Below, piece by piece: positions 16,215-24,712 of a DNA stretch of 64,000 nt; the stretch's first letter is position 1, and every line of letters starts with the position of its first letter. The stretch comes from Methylocystis sp. H62. Lineage in GTDB: Bacteria; Pseudomonadota; Alphaproteobacteria; Rhizobiales; Beijerinckiaceae. Both the position numbers and the translations under genes were made by a program. A model generated the notes under the pieces. That model had not been told where the DNA came from and searched no databases. It saw nothing but the letters and a program-made list of their open reading frames with translations. Location of the stretch: contig NZ_JADNQZ010000054.1 of NCBI RefSeq assembly GCF_015709515.1, positions 1 through 64,000 of the forward strand, written 5' to 3'.

Positions 16215-17051
16215 ATGTGTTGGAGTGGAGAGGCGTCAGCGGTGTTGGCGACGGCGGGGATCGCCGGCGCGGCCTATTCGGCGCTCAAAAAGGACCCCGA
16301 ACCGCTCGCCCTCTGGGTCTGCCTTCTCTACTTCGCCAGCATGGAGTCGCTTCAGGCGGTCGCCTATTCGGTTCTCAACCAATGCGACTCGCCGCTCAAT
16401 CAATTGATGACCATGTTTGGTTATCTCCACATAACGTTCCAGCCGTTCTTCATTAACGCCGTCGCGCTCTATTTCATGCCCAAGGACAGCGCCCGCATCA
16501 TCGCGCCCTGGGCCTATTTCGGCTGTTTCGTCGCGGCCATCGCCATGCTGCTCCAGCTTTATCCCTTCGCCTGGGCCGGCCATTGCGCCCTCGGACGACC
16601 GCTCTGCGGCGACGTGCTCTGCACGACGCGCGGCGAATGGCACATCGCCTGGCTGCTGCCGACGAACGGGATCGGCAACTCCATGGTCAACAATCCCTAT
16701 CTCGGACGCGGCTACATCGAATATCCGCTGATGGCCTTCTACATCCCATCGCTTTACGGCAGCTGGCGCTTCATCCTGTTCTCCTGGCTCGCGGGGCCGT
16801 TTCTCGCCGGTCTGACGACCAGCAACATCAATGAATGGCCGGCGGTCTGGTGCCTGTTCTCGATCGGGCTCGTGCTCGCCATCATCAAGACGCCGCTGCG
16901 CTATCACCTGCACGTCGGCGACCCCTGGTGGATGATGCTGATCAAATGGTGGAAGAAGCGCAAAGCGGCGGCGAAGGCGGCCATCGCGGCGGCGGCGCAG
17001 CCGGCCGAGCCCGTCGCTCTCCTTGCCGAGGTCAAAGAGCCGGCGGAATAA
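16215..17051 (+). CDS. Polytopic membrane protein, DUF5765-like
   Basis: The 278-residue product begins MCWSGEAS and has about six or seven membrane segments (for example PEPLALWVCLLYFASMESLQ and WAYFGCFVAAIAMLLQLY). A luminal-type loop contains a Cys-rich CALGRPLCGDVLCTT stretch. The MCWS start and pattern resemble the uncharacterised DUF5765 family. The C-terminus is an Ala/Lys-rich cytoplasmic tail. Function is unknown. It is convergent with pxpC, which ends directly beside it. Confidence 0.65.
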   Translation: MCWSGEASAVLATAGIAGAAYSALKKDPEPLALWVCLLYFASMESLQAVAYSVLNQCDSPLNQLMTMFGYLHITFQPFFINAVALYFMPKDSARIIAPWAYFGCFVAAIAMLLQLYPFAWAGHCALGRPLCGDVLCTTRGEWHIAWLLPTNGIGNSMVNNPYLGRGYIEYPLMAFYIPSLYGSWRFILFSWLAGPFLAGLTTSNINEWPAVWCLFSIGLVLAIIKTPLRYHLHVGDPWWMMLIKWWKKRKAAAKAAIAAAAQPAEPVALLAEVKEPAE

Positions 17052-18050
17052 TCAGTCCCGCGCGTTGACGACGCCGCCGACGAGATTTTCCGCCAGCAGC
17101 GACTCGGTGGTCATCTCGGCGCCGAGCGGCTCGCGCGTCACGCCGGCCTCGATGGCCGCAAAATAGGCGCGGCGGGCGGCGACCGCCTCGTCCCACCCCA
17201 CGGCGCGGAAGGACAGGTCTTCGCCGGGACGCAATTGCGCCAGCCGGCCAAGATCCGCCCCGATCACCGTCGCGATTTTCGGATAGCCGCCGGTCGGCTG
17301 TCGGTCCGCCATCAGCGCGAGCGGCGCGCCGTCGCCGGGGATCTGAATGGCGCCCATGGCCACCCCGTCGGAGACGATGTCATGTCCGCGCCGATGGCGG
17401 ATCGCCGGACCCTCGAGCCGATAGGCCATGCGATCGCTACGGGCGCCGATACGCCAACGTGCGTTCAGAAAGGCCTCGATCTCCTCCGGCGTGAAATAAT
17501 CCCCCTGAGGCCCGAGAAGAATGCGGATCGGCGCGTCGCTTGACGTCAGCCAAGGCGCCGCCAAGGCCATCGGCTCCAGCGGCGGCGCCGGCGCCTCGGC
17601 GAGCATCAAGGCGTCGCCGGCCGCTAGCGGCTTTGGCCCGAGGCCGGACCGGGCGTGCGTCGCGCGCGAACCCAGCGTCGGCGCGAGATCGAGCGTTCCG
17701 CCGACGGCGACATAGCACCAGGCCCCTGACGGGCCGGCGCGCAGCACGAGCCGTGCGCCGTCAGCAAGCGGGAGCAGGCACGCCGGCGGCATTGGCCGCC
17801 CGTCCAGCCGGATGTCGAAATCGCCTCCCGCCATAGCGACGCAAAGCGTCGCGCCTTCCGACCGGAGCGTCATGCCCCCGAGCGAAACTTCGATGGCGCA
17901 GTCAGCGCCGGCGGCGCGCGTCGCCGCGCGATAAGCGCCAAGATCCATTGGCCCCGCCGGCGTGACGCCGTAGCGCGACAGTCCGAAACGCCCCTCGTCC
18001 TGGATGGTGACGGCAGGGCCGGCGGCCTCGATAAGCAGCCGCACGCTCAA
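17052..18050 (-). CDS. pxpC: 5-oxoprolinase subunit C (biotin-dependent carboxyltransferase-like)
   Basis: PxpC forms, with PxpA and PxpB, the ATP-dependent 5-oxoprolinase that opens 5-oxo-L-proline to glutamate. The 332-residue product has the hallmarks of the KipA/AHS2 family: VTIQDEGRFGLSRYGVTPAGPMD at residues 14-36, then GWEP-like and GGYPKIATVI segments. It overlaps pxpB by 4 nt (ATGA), and the order pxpA-pxpB-pxpC is compact. It acts in the cytoplasm in scavenging a spontaneous breakdown product of glutamine. Confidence 0.93.
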   Translation of the reverse strand: MSVRLLIEAAGPAVTIQDEGRFGLSRYGVTPAGPMDLGAYRAATRAAGADCAIEVSLGGMTLRSEGATLCVAMAGGDFDIRLDGRPMPPACLLPLADGARLVLRAGPSGAWCYVAVGGTLDLAPTLGSRATHARSGLGPKPLAAGDALMLAEAPAPPLEPMALAAPWLTSSDAPIRILLGPQGDYFTPEEIEAFLNARWRIGARSDRMAYRLEGPAIRHRRGHDIVSDGVAMGAIQIPGDGAPLALMADRQPTGGYPKIATVIGADLGRLAQLRPGEDLSFRAVGWDEAVAARRAYFAAIEAGVTREPLGAEMTTESLLAENLVGGVVNARD

Positions 18051-18778
18051 AGCAGCGTCTCCCGGCGCGCCACCGTCTCGCCGGCCAAGGCGCGCGCATC
18101 GAGCGTCAGGAACGTCTCGGCGTCGATCGGCTCGAAGCGCACGGCGTCGCCTGGCGCGACAAGAAAAGGCGGGGTGCGGTCCAGCGCGAACATGCGCTCA
18201 GGCGTACGCCCAACGACATACCAGCCGGTTGGCATCGGATTGGCGGCGATCAGAGAGAGCGCGCCGCCGATCAACGCCCCGCCCTGCGGCGTCGGACCGC
18301 GGGGGCTGACGCGCCGCGGGATCGCGAGCGCCTGAGGCAGTCCGCCGAGGTAGCACCACCCCGGCGCGAAACCATACATGTAAGCGCGATAGTCGGCGCC
18401 GGCGTGCAGCTTCGCCAGCGATTGCGCCGTCTGCCCGAGCAGCGCGGCGGCTTCGCCAATGTCCTCAGCGAACTCAGGATCGTAGCAGCAGGGAATGGTC
18501 CAGCGCGCGGGCGGCTGCGACGCCTCAACGCCCGCAGGCCCGATCAGAGCTTCGATCGCCGCAACAAGCGCGACGCGCGAAATTTCAAGCGGCTCGTAAC
18601 GCAGGAACAGCGCGCGGTAAGTAGGCGTCGTTTCGCGCAGGCCCGCCGGCGGCGCGGCGCGAAGACGCTCGTCGAGCGCGAGCACACGGGCGTTGACGAC
18701 GGGATCGACGCTGTCGCCGAACTCCACTGAAAGCGCCGCCTCGCCGCAGTCGAGGAAGCGCGGCGTCTCATCATCCAT
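18047..18778 (-). CDS. pxpB: 5-oxoprolinase subunit B
   Basis: This 243-residue protein is the KipI/AHS1 subunit of 5-oxoprolinase. Recognisable features are FLDCGEAALSVEFGD near the N-terminus, IPCCYDPEFAEDI, and YMYGFAPGWCYLGGLPQALAIPRR followed by SPRGPTPQGGALIGGALSLI, ending in PTGWYVVGRTPERMF. It lies 5 nt downstream of pxpA and overlaps pxpC by 4 nt. Confidence 0.93.
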   Translation of the reverse strand: MDDETPRFLDCGEAALSVEFGDSVDPVVNARVLALDERLRAAPPAGLRETTPTYRALFLRYEPLEISRVALVAAIEALIGPAGVEASQPPARWTIPCCYDPEFAEDIGEAAALLGQTAQSLAKLHAGADYRAYMYGFAPGWCYLGGLPQALAIPRRVSPRGPTPQGGALIGGALSLIAANPMPTGWYVVGRTPERMFALDRTPPFLVAPGDAVRFEPIDAETFLTLDARALAGETVARRETLL

Positions 18779-18783
18779 TGCGG

Positions 18784-19560
18784 TCAGGCTCCTGCGAAGG
18801 CGCGCAGCTTCCAGCGCTCGCCTTCGAGCGCGGCGCGCAGGCTCCGGGCCATTTCAACCGCAAGCGGCGAATCGCCGTGGACGCAAACCGAATCGATCTG
18901 CGTCGGCAGGAGTTTGCCGCTAATGGTTCTCAGACCGCCGCTCGCGAGCATGTCGCGCACGCGGGCGCAGGCTCTTTCGATATCCTCGATCACCGCGCCT
19001 TCTTCCGATCGCGGCTGCAGGCGTCCGTCGTCCATATAGGCGCGATCGGCGAAAATTTCATTCACAACGCGCAGCCCCGCGCGCGCGCCGGCGTGCGTTT
19101 GCTCGGACAGCGCAATCGCGAGCAGCGCGAGCGACGGATCGACGCCGCGGACCGCGCGGGCGATGGCGTTCGCGACGTCGGCGTCGCGCTCGGCGATATT
19201 GGCGAGCGCGCCATGCGCCTTCACATGGGTGATTCGATGTCCGCTCAGAACCGCCAGCGCTTGCGCCGCGCCGAGCTGATAGGCGACCGCGCGCTCGATC
19301 TCCCGCGCGCTCATCGGCAAACTGCGCCGCCCGAAACCTGCGAGGTCCGGAAAGGCGACGTGGGCGCCGACGGCGACTCCCTTTTCCTTGGCGCGCGCAA
19401 AGGTCGTCGCCATGATGTCGGGGTCGCCGGCGTGGAAGCCGCAAGCGACATTGGCGCTCGTCACGATCTCGAGCATGGCGGCGTCGTCGCCCATGCGCCA
19501 ATGGCCGAAACCTTCCCCGAGGTCGGCGTTAAGATCGATGGCGCGAGAGGCGGAAGTCAT
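18784..19560 (-). CDS. pxpA: 5-oxoprolinase subunit A (LamB/YcsF family)
   Basis: The start at 19560 (MTSASRAIDLNADLGEGFG) gives 258 residues and places the conserved IDLNADLGEGFGHW motif at the N-terminus. ANVACGFHAGDP, GAHVAFPD, HVKAHGAL and SVCVHGDSP complete the family pattern. PxpA is the metal-binding subunit of ATP-dependent 5-oxoprolinase. It is the first gene of the pxpABC operon. Confidence 0.94.
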   Translation of the reverse strand: MTSASRAIDLNADLGEGFGHWRMGDDAAMLEIVTSANVACGFHAGDPDIMATTFARAKEKGVAVGAHVAFPDLAGFGRRSLPMSAREIERAVAYQLGAAQALAVLSGHRITHVKAHGALANIAERDADVANAIARAVRGVDPSLALLAIALSEQTHAGARAGLRVVNEIFADRAYMDDGRLQPRSEEGAVIEDIERACARVRDMLASGGLRTISGKLLPTQIDSVCVHGDSPLAVEMARSLRAALEGERWKLRAFAGA

Positions 19561-19842
19561 GAGAGATGCGAGTCGCCTTTGAAGAGGGGCCGCGAGATTG
19601 GCGCAACCGCGCTGCGGCGGCAATCCGCGACGCTCGGTCAGTCTGCGCCCGACAACTTCTTATGGCTTCAGCGCCGCGATTGTCGGCCTGTGACATAGCG
19701 ATCCGATGCAGCGAAGATCGGCACAAACCCGCACAAATAGGGCAAGGTGGCGCTTGACAAAGACAGTGCCCTTTGGTGAAGCTATATCGCGGCGAAGCCG
19801 GAAAAAAGAGCCACTGGCTGGCTCAACGTGGGAGGAAAAAAT

Positions 19843-19920
19843 ATGCAGTATCTTATCCCGGGACTCATGCTCGCTATCGTCATCGGCGGCGCTCTCGTCG
19901 CGATGAAGATTGGCCGCTAA
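19843..19920 (+). CDS. 25-residue single-span membrane peptide
   Basis: An ATG at 19843, preceded at ideal distance by GGAGG (19831-19835), opens a 25-codon frame that ends at TAA 19918-19920. The peptide starts MQYLIPGLML and continues as one hydrophobic helix with a GG pair, closing with a positively charged AMKIGR tail. This is what a small inner-membrane protein looks like, with the C-terminus in the cytoplasm. A TTGACA hexamer lies at 19754-19759, but a fitting -10 is not clear. The frame stands alone in a 506-bp spacer between pxpA and the histidine kinase. Expression is inferred from the ribosome binding site only. Confidence 0.5.
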   Translation: MQYLIPGLMLAIVIGGALVAMKIGR

Positions 19921-20067
19921 GGTCAAGAAAAGTAAGACCTTTACGTCCCATACGGTCCGTTGGCAAGCACCTGCTTGGCCTAAGCGTCGGCGTTGTTGCG
20001 CCAACGGACTGAGCTGCTCCGGTTCAGCTCTCGTTTCCCACCGGCCCCTCTTCCATCGTTGTTCGAA

Positions 20068-22317
20068 CTACTCCGCCGCGAGCGCTTGCGGCGGCGGAAA
20101 CGCGATTTCGATTAGCGTGCCCTCATTGTGACGGCTCTTAATGCTGAATGAGGCGTGATTTGCCTCTATCAAAGCCTTTGTCAGCGGCAGCCCAAGCCCC
20201 GTTCCGCTCGCCCTGCGCGATGCGCCAACCTGCCGGAACGGCTCCAAGGCGGTTGCGAGATCCGCGTCCGACATGCCGATCCCCGTGTCCTTGACCCGGA
20301 TGACGACAGAGCCGGCGTCGTTCAGCGCGCTCGACACGATGACCTGACCGCCCGGCTCGTTGAACTTCAATGCATTCGACAGAAGATTGAGAAGAATCTG
20401 CTTGAGCGAGCGCGCATCGGCCCGCAGCGGCGGCAGGCCCGCCGCAAGCGCGAGACGCATGACGACGCGCCCCTGATTGGCCTGGGCCTGCATGATCGAC
20501 GCGCATTCGGCGATGGTTGCATTGGCGTCGACGCGCGAGAACGAAAGCTCCATCTTGCCAGCTTCGATCTTGGAGAGATCCAATAGATCGTTGACGAGGG
20601 ATAAGACATGCGCGCCGGAAGCGCGGATGTCTTTCAAATATTCCTTATAGCGGGGAGAGCCGATCGGTCCGAGACGCTCCTCCATCATCACTTCCGCAAA
20701 GCCCATGATGGCGTTCAGCGGCGTGCGAATCTCATGCGATACGCGGGTCAGGAAATCGGACTTCGCCGCATTGGCGCTTTCCGCTGCAAGACGCGCCGCT
20801 TCCAGCGCGCGGTCATCCGCAGATACGGCCTCCCAAGGCTCGGCGGAAACCAACACCATCGGCCTCCCATCGGCGAAGATCCGGCGCAGGCTGAGATCGA
20901 CGGGGACGCTCCCGCGCAGCGGCGCTGTGGCCAGCGATACGCGCGCGTGAGCATGCGGCTGGGCGTCAGTAAAACGCTGACGGAGGATTTGCGCGTCGGA
21001 TGGGCTGAGAAAAGACGCCAGGTCGCGGCTCTCAAGCGCTGGCGCCTGCGTCCCGAAGCAAGCTGCGAAGGACGCATTGGCTCTCACGATCACCCCGTCC
21101 GCCGCCACGATCGCAAGCGGCGCGCGCGAGAGGTCGAAAGCCGCGCCAAGCAGCGCGCTCTCGGACTTCGCCCGCGCAAGCTTTTCTTCGAGCGCGCGCG
21201 CGAGCGCCAGGGCGCTTTGCTCCGGGCCCGGCGCGATGAGTTCGAGATTGCGACGCGTCGGCGCTGCTGGCTCGTCGGGATCGGGCTCCGACGGCGCCGC
21301 GGCCTCCGCTGCGGGGATGACGAGATCGCCTTCCGTGAGCGCCCGCGCGATTTCGTCAAACGCCAAGCGTTCGCTCGAACTGAGCGCCTCTCCCACATCG
21401 ACGCGCTGCGAAGCCGGCGCGCGCAGCATCACGACATTGTCGAGCGATGGCTCGAAGGCGTTCTCTTCAAAACTCGAATCGGCGCCCGTCGCCGCTGCGG
21501 GTTCGGCGGCGCGCGCGCGATTGATGCGCAACACGCCATAACCCTGATAGCCGAGAAACTGCCCTGCGGAATCCGTCATCTGCCGAGCGCCGAGCGTCGT
21601 CGGCACGCATCCGGCTTCCCCTTCGAAGGGCCATTCGACCTCGACGCCGCTCCACGCACGGCGCGAGACGACGGCGCGGACAAATGCAGCGTCGAGCGCA
21701 AGGGCTTGCGTCGCATCCTGCACTGAACGGCCAAGGATGTCGGCGGCTTTTTCACCCACCACGTCGGCGAGCGTGTGGGTCACGGCGGTGAATCGTCCTG
21801 CCGCGTCGGTCTTCCACAAAAAGCGCGGCGAACGCGCGCCATGTCGCGCCGCCAGGCTGCGGCGGAGGGCCGCCGTCTCATCGCTGACCCGCGCCTCAGC
21901 CGCGCGCGGTTCCTCAGCTGGCGAATCCGCGCGAACGCCAAGCGCCGCGATAACGAAACAGGCGCCGCTTTCCACGGCGAGGCTGCGGCAGAGAAAAGTG
22001 ACCGTTTGCGGCTGCCCCGAAACACGAAAGCGCAGCCGCTCAAGGCGAAGACCTGGGCGGCGGCGCATGTCGCCGACCAGCTCGGCCAGGCGTCGCGGCC
22101 CCGGATCGTCGCCGCGAAACAGGCGTTCGGCGAGCGCGCCGGCGTCTTCGCCAAAGACCGCGCGGGCGGACTCGTTCAGAAAAGCAATGCGCAGGGGATC
22201 GCCGCCCGCCGCGACAATTGGCGCGCCGGAGGCGTCGAGCGCGGAAAAAACAGGATCCGCCGCCACGCAAGCGGCTGCTCGCGCGTCTTCCTCGAGGTCC
22301 TGCTGCGAACCGCCCAT
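20068..22317 (-). CDS. PAS-domain sensor histidine kinase, PdhS/PleC-like
   Basis: The 749-residue cytoplasmic protein has an N-terminal PAS-like region (about 30-140), a second PAS around 160-270, a low-complexity Ala/Glu/Pro region, a further PAS (about 385-500) and then HisKA and HATPase_c. The H-box FLTRVSHEIRTPLNAIMGFAEVM (His near 526) is followed by DLLDLSKIEAGKMEL. The ATP lid has the N-box ILLNLLSNALKF, the G1 box VKDTGIGM and the G2 box GTGLGLPL. The H-box and the SPRYKEYLKDIRASG segment are typical of alphaproteobacterial PdhS/PleC/DivJ kinases that phosphorylate DivK and related regulators of the CtrA cell-cycle circuit. No membrane segment is seen. Confidence 0.88.
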   Translation of the reverse strand: MGGSQQDLEEDARAAACVAADPVFSALDASGAPIVAAGGDPLRIAFLNESARAVFGEDAGALAERLFRGDDPGPRRLAELVGDMRRRPGLRLERLRFRVSGQPQTVTFLCRSLAVESGACFVIAALGVRADSPAEEPRAAEARVSDETAALRRSLAARHGARSPRFLWKTDAAGRFTAVTHTLADVVGEKAADILGRSVQDATQALALDAAFVRAVVSRRAWSGVEVEWPFEGEAGCVPTTLGARQMTDSAGQFLGYQGYGVLRINRARAAEPAAATGADSSFEENAFEPSLDNVVMLRAPASQRVDVGEALSSSERLAFDEIARALTEGDLVIPAAEAAAPSEPDPDEPAAPTRRNLELIAPGPEQSALALARALEEKLARAKSESALLGAAFDLSRAPLAIVAADGVIVRANASFAACFGTQAPALESRDLASFLSPSDAQILRQRFTDAQPHAHARVSLATAPLRGSVPVDLSLRRIFADGRPMVLVSAEPWEAVSADDRALEAARLAAESANAAKSDFLTRVSHEIRTPLNAIMGFAEVMMEERLGPIGSPRYKEYLKDIRASGAHVLSLVNDLLDLSKIEAGKMELSFSRVDANATIAECASIMQAQANQGRVVMRLALAAGLPPLRADARSLKQILLNLLSNALKFNEPGGQVIVSSALNDAGSVVIRVKDTGIGMSDADLATALEPFRQVGASRRASGTGLGLPLTKALIEANHASFSIKSRHNEGTLIEIAFPPPQALAAE

Positions 22318-22494
22318 TGCCTACCGCCTCAACCGACGGTCTCGCCCGCCGCGCGCTTCTCAGGCGTCTCGTCGGCTCGACGCTAACGGATGCAAGCAAA
22401 TTAGCCGCCGCCGCGCGCAAGGTCTATGATTGTCGCGCGCCTTTCATCGTATTTCTACGTTTCCTACTTCCCGATCTGCTGCGGCGCACAAAAT

Positions 22495-22509
22495 TGTTGC
22501 ATCGCAACA
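22495..22509. promoter_or_regulatory. Palindromic operator upstream of the phasin genes (PhaR-like, candidate)
   Basis: TGTTGCATCGCAACA is a perfect 6+3+6 inverted repeat 116 bp upstream of the first phasin start codon. TGC/GCA-type palindromes upstream of phasin genes are bound by the polyhydroxybutyrate-responsive repressor PhaR in other alphaproteobacteria. PhaR itself is not encoded in the window. The rest of the 307-bp spacer 22318-22624 shows nothing else recognisable. Confidence 0.5.
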
Positions 22510-22624
22510 TAAAATCGGGCAGTATGATTGGACTCGCCGGATCGCCGTTGGGGCCGGGCGCGACGCGGGTTAAATATGGTTTAGCGCGGCGCTTGTTTGA
22601 TTTTTCACCGCACGGAGGTGCGCC

Positions 22625-22981
22625 ATGGTCGAAGCTGTCTACCAAATTCCCACTGAAGTCCGCGATTTTGCGGAGAAGAGCGTCGAACAGGCGCGCAAGG
22701 CCTTTGAAGGTTTCGCCGGCGCCGCGCAGAAGGCGCTCGACACTTCGGCGGAGATCCCGTTCGGGCTGCCGAGCGCTAAGGATGTCAGCGTCAAGGCCCT
22801 GTCGTTTGCCGAGGCTAATGTCAACGCGGCCTTCGATCTGGCCCAGAAGCTCGTCCACGCCAAGGACCCGCAGGAAGTCTTCAAGCTTCAGTCGGAGTTC
22901 GTGCAGGCGCAACTGCGGGCGATCCAGGAGCAGACCACGGAGCTTGGCGCGAGCCTCCAGCGCACGACGACGAAGTCCTAA
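22625..22981 (+). CDS. Phasin
   Basis: The 118-residue protein is an amphipathic, helical phasin of the alphaproteobacterial Phasin_2 type: an N-terminal VRDFAEKSVEQARKAFEGFAGAAQKALD helix and a C-terminal AKDPQEVFKLQSEFVQAQLRAIQEQTTELG segment. Phasins coat polyhydroxyalkanoate granules and limit their coalescence. It has a strong ribosome binding site (CGGAGG) and is followed after 14 nt by a second phasin. Confidence 0.92.
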   Translation: MVEAVYQIPTEVRDFAEKSVEQARKAFEGFAGAAQKALDTSAEIPFGLPSAKDVSVKALSFAEANVNAAFDLAQKLVHAKDPQEVFKLQSEFVQAQLRAIQEQTTELGASLQRTTTKS

Positions 22982-22995
22982 CCGGGAGAAGCTCA

Positions 22996-23463
22996 ATGGC
23001 CAATCCGCAGAACGGTTCCCAAAAGCCTAAGGCCCCGGAAACGAAACGCTTGGCCGCCGGCGTTCCGGAGGCCGAGACGGCTCCGACGGCGAACGAAGCT
23101 GTCAGCGCAGAACCGGCCCCCGCCCCTGTTGAAACGCAGACGCCGGTGATCGTCGCGGCTCCCTCTACAGCCCTCGCGATCTCCGAACCTCCAAAGCCCG
23201 CCGAAAGCGAGGCCGAAGGATTCGACCCTGCCCTCTGGCAGCAGAAGTCCATCGATCTCTGGGCGGAAAACGCCACTGCGTTCCTCGACTTCGCCGAGCG
23301 GCTCGCCAGCGCCAAGACGATCGACGAGGTGACGACCCTTCAGTCGCGTTTCGTGAGCGATCGGCTCGACACGCTGCTGCGGCAGTCGACCGAATTGATG
23401 ACGCTCGCGCAACGTCTGCTGAGCTTCTCCATCACGCCGATCTACGGCGCGCGCGCGGCGTAA
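22996..23463 (+). CDS. Second phasin with Ala/Pro-rich N-terminal extension
   Basis: Of the 155 residues, the first 75 are an Ala/Pro/Glu-rich, probably disordered stretch. Residues 76-150 form the phasin helix pair (LWQQKSIDLWAENATAFLDFAERL, and AKTIDEVTTLQSRFVSDRLDTLLRQSTELMTLAQ). The extension recalls the disordered arms seen in some granule proteins that tether other partners. Its place right after the first phasin and before a strong terminator shows a two-gene polyhydroxyalkanoate-granule operon. Confidence 0.85.
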   Translation: MANPQNGSQKPKAPETKRLAAGVPEAETAPTANEAVSAEPAPAPVETQTPVIVAAPSTALAISEPPKPAESEAEGFDPALWQQKSIDLWAENATAFLDFAERLASAKTIDEVTTLQSRFVSDRLDTLLRQSTELMTLAQRLLSFSITPIYGARAA

Positions 23464-23488
23464 CGCGAAAAGTGAGTTGATGTAGGAA

Positions 23489-23523
23489 GAGCGCCGCGGC
23501 GATGTCGCGGCGCTCTTTCTTTA
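23489..23523 (+). terminator. Rho-independent terminator of the phasin operon
   Basis: GAGCGCCGCG (23489-23498) pairs perfectly with CGCGGCGCTC (23506-23515) across a 7-nt loop and is followed by TTTCTTT. It ends the phasin transcript. It lies just beyond the aroE stop codon on the other strand and may also weakly stop that transcript. Confidence 0.9.
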
Positions 23524-23562
23524 TAGCGTTGCGACGATCTTTTACAGCGTTGCGACGATCTT
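23521..23562 (+). repeat. 21-bp tandem duplication covering the aroE stop
   Basis: Positions 23521-23541 and 23542-23562 are 20/21 identical. On the minus strand each unit codes KIVATL followed by TAA. The last six codons and the stop of aroE have therefore been copied once, in frame, directly after the stop. The duplicate abuts the phasin terminator. Confidence 0.85.
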
Positions 23563-24384
23563 GGCGCGCAGCGCCGGCGTCACGTCCGGCATCACGCCGG
23601 TCCAGTCGCGAAACGCCGGGCGCGCCTGATGCAGCAGCATGCCGAGCCCATCGACGGGGGTTGCGCCATGTTTGCGGGCGGCCGCCAACAAGGGCGTCTC
23701 CAGCGGCGCATAAACGATGTCGGCGACGAGCGCCGATGTCGGCAGCGCCGCAAGCGACAGATCCAGCGGCGGCTGGCCGACCATGCCCTGGCTCGTCGCA
23801 TTGACGAGAAGCCCCGCTCCGGCGAGCCCCGCCTCGCGTTCTTCCCAGCGCAACGCCGACACGCGCGACCCAAAGTCGGCGGCGAGAATTTCCGCCCGCG
23901 CCAGGGTGCGGTTGAACAGACGAATCTCGCGCGCGCCAGCCTCAAGCAAGCCATGGATGATCGCGCGCGCGCCTCCGCCGGCGCCGATGATGATGCAGGG
24001 CGCGCTTTCCGCGCGCCAAAGCGGCGCCGCCTCATAAAGCGACGCGATGAACCCGTAGCCGTCGTAATTGCGACCGATCAGAGCGCCGTTTCTTTCGACG
24101 ACCACACAATTGACCGCCCCGATCCGCGCCGCCGAGTCATCGACATGATCGAGGAACCGGAGCGCCGTTTCCTTGTGCGGAATCGTGAGGTTGCAGCCGG
24201 CGAAGCCGAGCGCCGGCATGGCGCGCAACGCCGCCTCCAGCCGGCCGGGCTCGACCGGCAGCGGCGCGTAGCAGCCCTCGATCCCATATTGCGCGAACCA
24301 GTGATTGTGGATTTTCGGCGAGCGCGAATGCGCGATCGGCCAGCCCATGACCCCGGCGAGAACAAAGCGATGGCCGTTTGTCAC
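23542..24384 (-). CDS. aroE: Shikimate dehydrogenase (NADP+)
   Basis: AroE reduces 3-dehydroshikimate to shikimate in aromatic amino acid synthesis. A GTG start at 24384 (before TNGHRFVLAGVMGWPIAHSRSP) gives 280 residues, close to the family length. An ATG at 24471 would overlap acyP. Key segments are GWPIAHSRSPKIHN, NLTIPHKE with the catalytic lysine, GAVNCVV, NYDGYGF, the NADP loop GAGGGARA and NATSQGM. It is the last gene of a four-gene operon with acyP, panC and the cyclotransferase. Confidence 0.95.
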   Translation of the reverse strand: MTNGHRFVLAGVMGWPIAHSRSPKIHNHWFAQYGIEGCYAPLPVEPGRLEAALRAMPALGFAGCNLTIPHKETALRFLDHVDDSAARIGAVNCVVVERNGALIGRNYDGYGFIASLYEAAPLWRAESAPCIIIGAGGGARAIIHGLLEAGAREIRLFNRTLARAEILAADFGSRVSALRWEEREAGLAGAGLLVNATSQGMVGQPPLDLSLAALPTSALVADIVYAPLETPLLAAARKHGATPVDGLGMLLHQARPAFRDWTGVMPDVTPALRAKIVATL

Positions 24385-24412
24385 GTTCTCGTCTCCACGT
24401 CTCGTCTCCAGC

Positions 24413-24712
24413 TCACGCGTCAGGGGCGACGGAAAATCCCGCGCCGCAAAAGGCGACGAGCGCAGCTTCATCCGCCGGCTCCTCGCGCAGCGCGTCGACT
24501 CGCGCGAGCCGTGGACCCCGCCGCGCCGCAGCGATCAGCGCCTCAAGCGCCGGGCGCGGCCCCGAGACGACCGACTCGACCGCGCCGTCGCGCCTGTTGC
24601 GCGCCCAGCCGGTGAGACCGAGCGCATCCGCCTCGCGGACGAGAAAGGCGCGATAGCCGACGCCCTGCACCCGGCCTTCAATGACGAGGCGTATGGTCTC
24701 CCGATCGCTCAT
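24413..24712 (-). CDS. acyP: Acylphosphatase
   Basis: The 99-residue enzyme hydrolyses acyl phosphates. It has the family signature EGRVQGVGYRAF with the catalytic arginine (R21) and GWARNRRDG with the catalytic asparagine (N39). The start codon overlaps the panC stop by 4 nt, showing translational coupling. Confidence 0.92.
   Translation of the reverse strand: MSDRETIRLVIEGRVQGVGYRAFLVREADALGLTGWARNRRDGAVESVVSGPRPALEALIAAARRGPRLARVDALREEPADEAALVAFCGAGFSVAPDA

Noticed and set aside
19754-19788. Sigma-70 promoter for the 25-residue peptide (TTGACA and TATATC)
   Set aside because: The two hexamers are 23 nt apart, too far for a normal promoter, so no promoter feature was called.
20608-21726. 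372-codon plus-strand frame opposite the PAS histidine kinase
   Set aside because: Arg-rich antisense frame; the kinase on the minus strand has complete HisKA/HATPase motifs.
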